From contig JAGBKI010000013.1 in NCBI GenBank assembly GCA_017933995.1, positions 1 to 36,292 of the forward strand: DNA of 36,292 bases. The letters run 5' to 3'. Below are positions 9,702 to 17,600 of this stretch, in pieces (position 1 is the first letter of the stretch; every line of letters begins with the position of its first letter). This DNA is from Bacteroidaceae bacterium (GTDB lineage: Bacteria > Bacteroidota > Bacteroidia > Bacteroidales > Bacteroidaceae). The notes beneath the pieces were generated by a model. The model had not been told where the DNA came from and ran no database searches. It was given only the letters and a program-made list of their open reading frames with translations. The translations under genes were made by a program, and so were the position numbers.

Positions 9702-11570
9702 ATGGACAGAAACACCGTCATCGGCCTCATACTCATCGTGCTTGTGCTCTTCGGCTACAGCTACCTCACACAGCCCACGCCCGAGCAGCAGGCCGCACAA
9801 CAGGCCGCACAACAGGCCCAAGAACCTAAGAACCCACAAACCCAGCAAGCCGCCGCCACACCCCTCCCCGCCGACACCGCCGGCCTCTTCGCCTCTAATA
9901 TCGCCGACAAGGGCGAAAACGTCGTGCTACAGAACGACAAACTCCGCCTGACGCTCAACACGCTCGGCGGCGCTGTGGCCAAGGCCGAACTGCTCGGCTA
10001 CAAGAGCTACGCCGACTACCGCAGCGGGGCCGACCGCGCCCTGACACTCTACAACGACAGCGACGCGCGCACCGAGTTTGTCTATGAGCTCAAGCAGCAG
10101 AACCTCAACACCGCGCAGTACGCCTTCACCCTGGCCGAGCGCACCGACACGTCCGTCACCCTCGCACTGGCCGACAGCGCGGGACGCACCGTAACCCACA
10201 CCTACACCCTGCCGCGCGGCTCCTACCTCGTGCGCCTCGACATCCGCGCCACCGGCCTGCAAAACTACCTGCCCGCCAAGGCAGCCGCCTTGCGCTTCAA
10301 CTGGAGCGACCGTGTGCGCCAGCAGGAGAAAGGCTTCTACTTCGAGAACATGTACTCCACGCTGACCTACCGCTCCGAGGAGGAAGGCACCGAGAAACTC
10401 AAGGAGCAGGGCAATGACGACGAGAGCGTCACCGAACCCGTCGACTGGATTGCCTTCAAGAACCAGTACTTCTCCAGCCTCGTCATCGCGCAGGACGCCT
10501 TCAAGGACGTGCGCCTGGCCAGCAAGCAGGAAGAGGAGGGCAGCGGCTACCTCAAGCACTACGCCGCCGAGGCCGCCCTCCAGCTCGACCCCAGCGGCGC
10601 CAAAGCCACCACCCTGCAATACTACTTCGGCCCCAACCGCTACCTCGACCTCAAGGCCCTCAACGGACAGACCGTCGGAGGCAAAGACCAGGACTTGCAG
10701 GAACTCGTCTACCTGGGCTGGCCGCTCTTCCGCTGGATTAACCGCTTCTTCACGCTCTACGTCTTCGACTGGCTCACGCGCCTGAACCTCCACATGGGCC
10801 TCGTGCTGCTCATCATCACCCTGCTGCTGCGCGCCATCGTCTACCCCACCACGCGCAAGAGCTACCTCAGCTCCGCCAAGATGCGCGTGCTCAAGCCCAA
10901 ACTCGAAGAAATCAACCAGAAGTACCCCGGCCAGGAAAACGCCCTCAAGCGCCAGCAGGAGCAGATGAGCCTCTACAGCCAGTACGGCGTGTCGCCGATG
11001 GGCGGCTGCCTGCCGATGATCATACAGATGCCCATCTGGATTGCCATGTTCAACTTCGTGCCGAACGCCATCGAACTGCGCCAGCAGTCCTTCCTCTGGG
11101 CCGACGACCTCAGCACCTACGACGACATCCTCTCCTGGACGGCCGACCTCCCGCTCATCGGCAACCACCTCTCGCTCTTCTGCATCCTCTTCTGCGCCAC
11201 CAACCTCGTCTACAGCTACATGTCCATGCGCCAGCAGCGCGACCAGATGAGCGGCGAGCAGGCGCAGCAGATGAAGGTGATGCAGTGGATGATGTTCCTC
11301 ATGCCGCTGTTCTTCTTCTTCATGTTCAACAAGTACAGCGCCGGCCTCAACTACTACTACTTCATCTCCCTGCTGGCAGGCGCGCTGACCATGTGGTACC
11401 TGCGCCGCACCACCGACGACGAGAAACTGCTGGCCAAACTCGAAGCCAACTTCAAGGCGCGCAAGGCCGACCCCAACCGCAAGCCCACCGGCCTCGCCGC
11501 CCGCCTCGCCGCCCTACAGGAGCAGCAGGAGGAACTCCGCAAGAAACAAGAACGCTTCAAGCGCAAGTGA
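9702..11570 (+). CDS. yidC: Membrane protein insertase YidC
   Basis: YidC inserts and folds proteins in the inner membrane, alone or with Sec. The 622-residue product has the Bacteroidota layout: an N-terminal membrane anchor (residues 5-22, VIGLILIVLVLFGYSYL), a Gln/Ala-rich linker, a large periplasmic beta domain to about residue 340, then the conserved insertase core with several membrane helices (from LHMGLVLLIITLLLRAIVYP on), the GGCLPMIIQMPIWIAMF segment, and a basic C-terminal tail rich in Lys and Arg that can contact the ribosome. The ATG at 9702 fits the family start; the longer open frame overlaps pyrG. A classic terminator follows the stop. Confidence 0.96.
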   Translation: MDRNTVIGLILIVLVLFGYSYLTQPTPEQQAAQQAAQQAQEPKNPQTQQAAATPLPADTAGLFASNIADKGENVVLQNDKLRLTLNTLGGAVAKAELLGYKSYADYRSGADRALTLYNDSDARTEFVYELKQQNLNTAQYAFTLAERTDTSVTLALADSAGRTVTHTYTLPRGSYLVRLDIRATGLQNYLPAKAAALRFNWSDRVRQQEKGFYFENMYSTLTYRSEEEGTEKLKEQGNDDESVTEPVDWIAFKNQYFSSLVIAQDAFKDVRLASKQEEEGSGYLKHYAAEAALQLDPSGAKATTLQYYFGPNRYLDLKALNGQTVGGKDQDLQELVYLGWPLFRWINRFFTLYVFDWLTRLNLHMGLVLLIITLLLRAIVYPTTRKSYLSSAKMRVLKPKLEEINQKYPGQENALKRQQEQMSLYSQYGVSPMGGCLPMIIQMPIWIAMFNFVPNAIELRQQSFLWADDLSTYDDILSWTADLPLIGNHLSLFCILFCATNLVYSYMSMRQQRDQMSGEQAQQMKVMQWMMFLMPLFFFFMFNKYSAGLNYYYFISLLAGALTMWYLRRTTDDEKLLAKLEANFKARKADPNRKPTGLAARLAALQEQQEELRKKQERFKRK

Positions 11571-11590
11571 GCCATTGTGCTCCAAAGGAT

Positions 11591-11626
11591 AACCCGCCGA
11601 AGGCACAAAGCCGTCGGCGGGTTTTT
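11591..11626 (+). terminator. Intrinsic terminator of pyrG-yidC
   Basis: A 10-bp GC-rich stem (11591-11600 with 11614-11623), extended inside by GGC/GCC, ends in a run of five U (11622-11626), 20 bases after the yidC stop. Confidence 0.92.
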
Positions 11627-11661
11627 GCGTCTGTGTCCGCAGGAGCCGCAAAGGAGGATTG

Positions 11662-12255
11662 TCAGGGCAGGCGGTAGAAACTCATGGCGCGTGTACCGAC
11701 GGCCAAAATGGTGCCATCGGCTACAAGAGCGGCCAGGCGACGGCGCGCGGTGCTCACGGTGAGACCTAACGTGGCACGCAGTTCGTCGAAACTCACCCTT
11801 TCGCGTCCCGTTAGCGTCTCGATGACGATGCGGCGAACTTGCGTGTCGTCCAGCAGCGCAGAGCGGTGGGCCGATGTGTGGCGCGAGGTGAACGAAGCAT
11901 GGCTCAAGCGGTGCATCAGTTCGCGGCAAGGGCGGAAAAGCACGCCACGCACGCAGGCATCGTGGAGCATAGGACGCCCGTTCTTGTCGTTGCGCACCTC
12001 GCCGCCCACGCTGACGCTGAACGTGCCCAGCCCGTCGAGTTGCACACTCTCGCCGTCAAGCAGCGCGTCGGCCATGTAGTCGGTCAGCGCTGCAAGCACC
12101 AGGCGTATATCGCCCCTGGTGGCAGTTGTGGCGCTTTCGATGCGACGTGCCAAGGCGTCCGTCGTGCGCCGTCCCGTTGTAATGGGGCGCGGAGTGAGCT
12201 TCTTTTCGCCTGCGGCGATTCCAGAAGTCTCGTAAAGGGCGTAGTGGATAGACAT
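11662..12255 (-). CDS. HU-like DNA-binding protein with C-terminal winged helix
   Basis: Residues 1-115 of this 197-residue protein resemble the Bacteroidota HU-like fold: MSIHYALYETSGIAAGEKKL at the start, then TTDALARRIESATTATRGDI, an ALTDYMADALLDGESVQLDG helix-and-turn, and LGTFSVSVGG with the G-x-G-x-F core of the beta arm. Residues from about 130 to 197 look like a winged helix (DDTQVRRIVIETLTGRERVS, FDELRATLGLTVSTARRRLA, then a short wing ending MSFYRLP). I infer a nucleoid-type or regulatory DNA-binding protein. The frame runs on upstream to 12438, but that extension only translates the 22-bp repeats, so I choose the ATG at 12255. It is convergent with yidC. Confidence 0.75.
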   Translation of the reverse strand: MSIHYALYETSGIAAGEKKLTPRPITTGRRTTDALARRIESATTATRGDIRLVLAALTDYMADALLDGESVQLDGLGTFSVSVGGEVRNDKNGRPMLHDACVRGVLFRPCRELMHRLSHASFTSRHTSAHRSALLDDTQVRRIVIETLTGRERVSFDELRATLGLTVSTARRRLAALVADGTILAVGTRAMSFYRLP

Positions 12256-12308
12256 AGCGGGGTAGGGGAGTAGGGGAGTTAGGGTTAAACCATTAGCGGA
12301 CACATTGT

Positions 12309-12640
12309 GTGTGCGGCCGTGCTGCGCATTGCGGACAAGGGACGCGGCAGCTGCACCCAAAGAGCGCAGAGGTTGCACTCCAAAGGCGTAGCACCCGCAC
12401 CTATATGGCGCGACATCTGCACCCAAATGGCGCGTCACCCGTACTTAATGCCCTCGGAAGCCGCACCCAGCGCCTTCGTATGCCGCACTCTACGCCTGCA
12501 AAGATAGTACTTTCAGAGAAAACTACGTGCGTGGTGCAAGATTTTCATGCGCGTGATGTCAGATAATCATACACATGGTTATATAAAACTACGTGCATGG
12601 TTTTTATCTAAAGTGCGTCCTTGAAACCCCTTTAGCCGCA
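12309..12640. repeat. Degenerate 22-bp tandem array 1
   Basis: A 22-bp period runs through this stretch. The clearest units start at 12353, 12375, 12397, 12419, 12441, 12463 and 12485; most begin G[C/T]AC[C/T], as in GCACCCAAATGGCGCG. Weaker units precede them (12309, 12331) and follow them (12507, 12529, 12551, 12573, 12595, with junctions such as TACGT/GCGTGG). The seventh clear unit ends in the HU-like gene's -7 element, so about seven to nine units form its leader. Confidence 0.7.
12499..12506 (-). promoter_or_regulatory. -7 promoter element of the HU-like gene
   Basis: TATCTTTG on the minus strand matches TAnnTTTG. It coincides with the end of a 22-bp repeat unit and predicts a leader of about 235 bases made of repeats. 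No TTTG at the expected -33 spacing was seen. Confidence 0.5.
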
Positions 12641-12734
12641 CTTCCAAAGACCTTGAGTGGGTCTCCCGGCGGCCTGATACCCCGATGAAGATGCTGCCGG
12701 GCAGTCCGTAATACGTGAAAAACGCTGTCATTCC

Positions 12735-12765
12735 TTTGCCCGCCGCCGGGGATGTGCTACCTTTG
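12735..12765 (+). promoter_or_regulatory. Consensus Bacteroidota promoter of the ncRNA candidate
   Basis: TTTG (12735-12738), exactly 19 bases, then TACCTTTG (12758-12765). Together with the parA promoter this is the best fit to the consensus in the window. Transcription should begin near 12772. Confidence 0.8.
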
Positions 12766-12771
12766 CCCCGT

Positions 12772-13066
12772 CTTCCCGCCCCACACCGCGCAGAAGCCTG
12801 CCGTGGGAGGGAGGGAACGACAATACATATTAAGGCGTTTACTTCGACGCTTTGTTCTTGACTCTTCGAACTTCGCAACTTCTGAATATCGTCAAAGACA
12901 AAGCAACGGTAGATGTCCCTGTGTGGTATGATACTGACATACTCCATAATATATTATGGGGTGGTATATCATATTGGCGTGGGCTTCTGCGTTGCTCGTT
13001 TCGACGATATGGGCAATGCGAAGGCCTTGAAGAGTGGAACGGGTAACACAAGTTCCACGCTTTTTT
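12772..13066 (+). ncRNA. Candidate structured ncRNA, 6S-like fold
   Basis: The stretch has a consensus promoter, a terminator and no plausible gene. Its core, 12861-13035, folds into one long interrupted helix: 12861-12867 with 13029-13035, 12871-12877 with 13017-13023, 12886-12893 with 13003-13010, 12902-12908 with 12990-12996, then an internal loop of 18 by 16 bases, 12927-12933 with 12967-12973, and an apical stem 12941-12950 with 12953-12962. All of these except the apical stem pair perfectly; the apical stem has one T-G pair. A rod of about 175 bases with a mid-helix bubble is the architecture of 6S RNA, which binds the housekeeping RNA polymerase. It could instead be the Bacteroidales-1 motif, known as an RNA with its own promoter and terminator, or a leader of the BspA-like gene. 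Family identity is unproven; the fold is read directly. Confidence 0.6.
13034..13066 (+). terminator. Intrinsic terminator of the ncRNA candidate
   Basis: GTGGAAC (13034-13040) pairs with GTTCCAC (13052-13058), followed by GC and six U (13061-13066). It would cut the transcript before the BspA-like gene at 13248. Confidence 0.8.
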
Positions 13067-13096
13067 GTATTCTGCCCGCACACCGATGTTCCACCC

Positions 13097-13206
13097 CAAA
13101 ACGCCCTCGCCTATGAATAGCTCCCCATAGCCCTTAATCCGTAAATGCAACCTATGGGCTTTGTAAGTCCCACCCATGCGCCCCGTAAGTGCCACTTACA
13201 TTCCTG
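13097..13206. repeat. Degenerate 22-bp tandem array 2
   Basis: Units of 22 bases at 13097, 13119, 13141, 13163 and 13185; the last three each begin GTAA[A/G]T. The unit GCAACCTATGGGC aligns with GCACCTATATGGC of array 1, so both arrays belong to one family. Confidence 0.6.
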
Positions 13207-13247
13207 TTTTCCGCATCCACAAAAAACTTCACTCAAAAACTTTCACA

Positions 13248-14204
13248 ATGAAAAGACATTTACTTCTCATACTTCTTGCCGCCACATTCGTTCTCGGCTC
13301 GTGGGCGAAAGGGACGAAGATTGATGGCATATACTATGTACTTGACAGCAGTACCAAGACCGCAAGCGTGACGTACACAGGAATATCCCTCAACTACAAT
13401 TCCTACAATGGCAGTGTCAACATTCCCTCGTCAGTCATCTACGACGGTACGCAATATACAGTAACTGGCCTTGAAAAGTATGCCTTCTATGGCTGTGCCA
13501 ATCTTATCAGCATTACCATCCCCAACTCCGTGTCCAGTATCGGATTTGATGTGTTCGAAGGTTGTTCGGGGCTTACGAATATAACAGTCGCAGACGACAA
13601 TCCTTTCTATGATTCCAGAGAGAACTGCAACGCCATTATTGAAACGAGTAGCAATACGCTTATCGCAGGCTGTCAAAACACGCTCATTCCCAAATCTGTG
13701 ACCAGCATCGGGGACTTTGCGTTCAGTGTCTGCTCCAGCCTCACGAGCATTACCATTCCCAGTTCCGTGACTACTATTGGATACGGAGCGTTTGTTAAGT
13801 GCTCTGGCCTTACGAGCGTCAACATCCCCACTTCCGTGACAAGCATCGGAAATGCTGCGTTCAGTTACTGCACCGCCTTAGCCGACATATACGCACAGCG
13901 CGCCGTCCCAGACGGGTACACCGCCGAACTAAGTGCGTTTTATAACGTCCCCACCTCCACCTGCATCCTCCACGTACCTGTCGGTAGCAAGAATGCATAC
14001 GCAAACACAAAGCCTTGGAGTAACTTTACCAATATTGTAGAAGAAGATCTTACGCCCGTCAAAGAAGTTTTGTTTAACATACAAGACGAATCCGTGTCGG
14101 GCTACTACGACCTGCAAGGCCGCTGCGTCGCACAGCCTCAGCGCGGGCAGGTTGTCATCGTGCGCCACTCGGACGGCACGAGCAGCAAGGTGATGGCGAG
14201 ATAA
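13248..14204 (+). CDS. BspA-like leucine-rich-repeat secreted protein
   Basis: A 318-residue protein with a signal peptide (MKRHLLLILLAATFVLGSWA). From about residue 60 it carries repeats of the LRR_5/BspA type, for example ISITIPNSVSSIGFDVFEGC, LTSITIPSSVTTIGYGAFVK and LTSVNIPTSVTSIGNAAFSY, each with the S-V-x-x-I-G-x-x-A-F signature. Such proteins are surface or secreted adhesins in Bacteroidales and some protists. The C-terminus (SGYYDLQGRCVAQPQRGQVV then IVRHSDGTSSKVMAR) resembles the short beta-rich ends of exported Prevotella proteins; whether it is a type IX sorting signal is open. The ATG at 13248 is favoured by the signal peptide; upstream the frame enters repeat array 2. Codon use is less GC-rich than in neighbouring housekeeping genes. 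Confidence 0.88.
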   Translation: MKRHLLLILLAATFVLGSWAKGTKIDGIYYVLDSSTKTASVTYTGISLNYNSYNGSVNIPSSVIYDGTQYTVTGLEKYAFYGCANLISITIPNSVSSIGFDVFEGCSGLTNITVADDNPFYDSRENCNAIIETSSNTLIAGCQNTLIPKSVTSIGDFAFSVCSSLTSITIPSSVTTIGYGAFVKCSGLTSVNIPTSVTSIGNAAFSYCTALADIYAQRAVPDGYTAELSAFYNVPTSTCILHVPVGSKNAYANTKPWSNFTNIVEEDLTPVKEVLFNIQDESVSGYYDLQGRCVAQPQRGQVVIVRHSDGTSSKVMAR

Positions 14205-14256
14205 CACCCGCCGCCAGTACACAAAATCGGCCATTATATAGTCGCGTAGCGACGAT

Positions 14257-14294
14257 ATAGGTTAGGCGGGGGTGTACCCCCCTGCCTAACCTAT
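14257..14294 (+). terminator. Strong stem-loop after the BspA-like gene
   Basis: ATAGGTTAGGC (from 14257) pairs with GCCTAACCTAT (ending 14294), extended by a G-run against a C-run. It is 52 bases past the stop. It has no U-run, so stabilising or repeat origin is equally likely. Confidence 0.45.
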
Positions 14295-14400
14295 GCCGCC
14301 CCTAACGGGGCTTTGGTTGGCCTAATGTCCGATTGGGGTTTATCCAAATCGGACATTAGAACCTACAGCAGCGAAATTATACGTTTGTAGACGTGCGGAG

Positions 14401-14588
14401 AACGGCCTGAAAGGCCAGCAAGCAATCAGCCCGGGGCAGCGCCCTGGGAAGGCGGCACACACATAATCCGCCCTGTAAGGGCAAAAGCATTTATATTTGA
14501 ACGCTTTTGCCCTTACAGGGCGCATATATCACTCATCGCACCCAGGGCGTTGCCCAGGGCAGGTTGCTTATCAGCCTTTCAGGCCGTT
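14401..14588. repeat. Nested-palindrome element, copy A
   Basis: Outer arms 14401-14415 and 14574-14588 pair perfectly over 15 bp; middle arms pair CAGCGCCCTGGG with CCCAGGGCGTTG; inner arms 14470-14488 and 14503-14521 pair perfectly over 19 bp. A related copy lies at 26384-26572. Element copy A stops 13 bases from the stop codon of the GH20 gene. Confidence 0.85.
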
Positions 14589-14601
14589 CCTTGCGGCAGG
14601 A

Positions 14602-17600
14602 TTACGGCAGGAGGAACTTCCTGCCGCCGACGATATATACGCCCGCTGCGGGGAAGGAGACGGGGCGGCCTTGGAGGTCGTAGATCATTGAAGATTGACC
14701 ATTGACCATTGACCATTTGCTGCCAGATACGGCAGTCACATCGGCGGGGACGAAGCGGAAAAGGTTGCTGTAGTTGGCGGCCAGGCCGAGGGTGTTGCTG
14801 TAGGCGTCGAACGTGCCCGCGCGGAGCAGCACCAGCGTGCCGTCGGTGGTGCCGTTGCTGCGCTTGGCGGCCATATAGAACGTTTCGGCGAGGGTGGCGT
14901 CGGCGCTGGTGAGCTGCCAGTCGCAGTAGGTGGCGTTGTAGGTGGCGAGCAGGCCCTTGTTGCTGTTGTAGCCGCCCGACGAGCCGCCGCGCCAGATGAG
15001 ATAGCTGCCGTCGGTGCGCGCCACGAAGTTGTATTTGCCACCGGCGAGGCTGTCGCAGCGGAAGATGGCGGCATCGCCGAGCGTGGCGGGGTCGGTGTCC
15101 GCGTTGGCAGCGGCGAGCGTGCCGTCGCTGACGAAGAGGGGATAGGTGGTGCCGTCCTGCTGCACGTTCACGAGGTGATACCAACCGCCGTCAGCGGGCA
15201 GGCCGGGAATGACGGGGTGGAGTTCTTCGTAGGGGACTTCCTCGATGCGGTACTTACAGCCCGTGTCGCTGGTGTTGGTGCCGTTGCCCCAGTTGTAGAC
15301 CTTGTAGCCGCCGCTGGCCGCGCTGCTGCTGAGGTTGGTCTGGTTGAGCTGGCAACTGTTCAGCGTGGAGGTGATGATGAAGTAGCCCAGTTCGTCGGCG
15401 GGGGCGAGCGACCAACCGGCGGTGGGCTGCGACGCGCGCGTATATAATACGGTGTTGTAGGTGCTGGCGGGTGAGAGGTAGGTGCCGTCGGCGTAGTTCA
15501 CGATGTCGTAGGTGCCGTCGGTGCGCAGGCGGAACGTCCAGTAGGACGCCTGCGTGGGCGCAGCGATGCCCGCCGCCTCGCCGCCCGCGCCGTTGGAGGT
15601 GCAATAGCGCGAGCCGCGCAGGGGCGTGTAGAGCACATAGACGTGTTCTTCGCCGTCGGTTGTGGCCAGTGGCTGGTTGAGTTCGGTTGTGGCGAGGGCG
15701 GACTTGAAGCCATCGAAGGCGGTCTGCAACTGCGCCTTTTGGGCTTCGCGCTCGTCGGCACTGAGGGCTTCGCCGAGCGTGACCTTGACGTCGGCCACGA
15801 GGGCAAGGAGTTCGGCGGCACTGGTAGTGGGGTAATAGCCGGGCGCGTCGCCGGTGACAGAAAGGACGTAGCGGTTTATCTCGCTGATGAGCGTGGCCAC
15901 CTGTTCGGCGGCGTCGTCAAGGCACTGGTTGGGCGAGTAGGTGATGCCGTCGAGGGCGTGACGTCCGTCGGGCGTGGTGAGTACGAAGGTGAACATCCAC
16001 TTGTTGAGGCGCACGCCGTTGGCCGTGACGTAGGGCAGTTTGAGGAACACCTTGTTCCAGCCCTTGCGCAGCGTCACTTGCAGGGGTTCGCGGGCGGTGA
16101 GGTTCTCGTTGAGCAGGTCGGCCTCGGCGTTGATGGTGCGCCCGGTGTTTCCCCACGCTGGGGGCAGCAGTTCTTCGCCGTTGAGCCACAGGCGCGAGCC
16201 CTTGCGGTCCCACTGCCCGGCGTCGGGGGCTTGGTCGTTCTCGGAGCGTCCGTAGTTCTGGAACTCGACGAGCGCGCCGGCGGTCTGCTCCTCGGGCGAA
16301 TAGACGTAGGTCCAGGCGTAGGCGGTGTGGTTCAGCGCGGGATTGGTGTAGTAGGAGGGGACGGTGGTGCCCCAGGTGTGGCGCAGATAGATGCCCGCGC
16401 CCGTGGCCATGCCAGTGGCGTAGGTCTGGCCGTTGTAGGCGAAGGCGTCGGGCAGGAGGTCGTCCGTGCTCTCCTCGGGCGGGAAGACGGCCTGCGCGTC
16501 GCCGCCGTTGGGGAAGGCGTCGGTGATGCGCCAGCGCACGTCGGTCTGCCGCACATACGGCACCGGCTCGTCGGCCAGCCACGTGTCCTTATAATAAAGG
16601 AAACGCCGCTCCCAGTCGCAGAACTCCTCGTACTCCTCGCCGCTGTTGGGCAGCGTGGTGCCGCCCGTCTCGATGTACTGCCGCCCGCCGCCCATCCAGC
16701 CGCGCTCGGCGGTGGCGAGGGCGTTGGCGAAGAGGTTGTTCTGCGCGATGATGTCGGTCTGGCCGGGCGTCTTGCGGTCGTTCCACACGGCGGTGATGGC
16801 ACCCGCTAATTCCGCGCTGCCGCGCTCGGCGTAGTAGATGTTGCTCTTGTAGATGCCCACCAGGTCGGCAAAGACGTCGAAGTGGTTGACGTAGTTGTAG
16901 CGGCAGTCGATGTTGGGTACGCCGTCAATCTTCTTGCCCGACGTGCTCCACATCTCGGTCATATCGATGTAGGGCAGCGTGGCGGTGCTGATGCTCACGC
17001 CGCTGATGGGGTTCCACACGATGCAGCGGCGGCCCAGCTCGTCGTGGATGTACTGCGACATCTCGTTGACGAAGGCCGCCGTGGTGCCGGCCTCGTCAGC
17101 CCCCATGTGGATGTAGGGCGCCAGGGGAAAGGCGGTGGCCAGTTCGCCAAGCAGCGTCTTCAACACCGCACGCCCTTGGTCGCTGCTCATCGTGAAGCCC
17201 ATCGTGGAGGTGAACGTGGCGGAGTGGCCGGGCATGTCTATTTCGGGAATGACGGTGATGCCCCGGCTGGCGGCGTAACGCTCAAGTTCGGTGCACTGCG
17301 CCTGCGTGTAGTAAAGGCCGGGGAAGCGGGTCATGTTGGCCGCGCTGTTGAGGGCGGGAAACGCCTTCGACTCGAAGCGGAAGCCCTGGTTGTCGGTCAG
17401 GTGCCAGTGGAACACGTTCACCTTGAAGCGCGCCAGGAGGTCTATTTCCTTCAGCAGTTCGTCGAACGTGATGAACGAGCGCCCCACGTCGTGCATAAAG
17501 CCGCGCAGTTTGAAGGCGGGATAGTCGGTCACCTCGACGCTGGCGATAGCCGTGCCGCCGGTGGCGTCGGCAAGCTGGCGCAACGTTTGCGCGGCGCGGA

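Larger units (their letters stand above)
12256..13247. other. Gene-free stretch with repeats and an ncRNA candidate
   Basis: Between the divergent HU-like and BspA-like genes lie the 22-bp arrays (12309-12640 and 13097-13206), a 9-bp GC-rich stem-loop (12665-12673 with 12693-12701), a consensus promoter (12735-12765), and the structured RNA candidate ending at 13066. Short open frames here lack family resemblance. Confidence 0.7.
14205..14601. other. Gene-free stretch between convergent genes, packed with palindromes
   Basis: It holds three successive palindromic structures: 14257-14294, 14322-14359 (15 bp with one bulge) and the nested element 14401-14588. No gene is visible. Confidence 0.75.

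Noticed and set aside
12579-12947. Minus-strand frame of 122 codons across the ncRNA promoter
   Set aside because: It runs opposite a consensus promoter and the first part of a structured RNA, with no motif.
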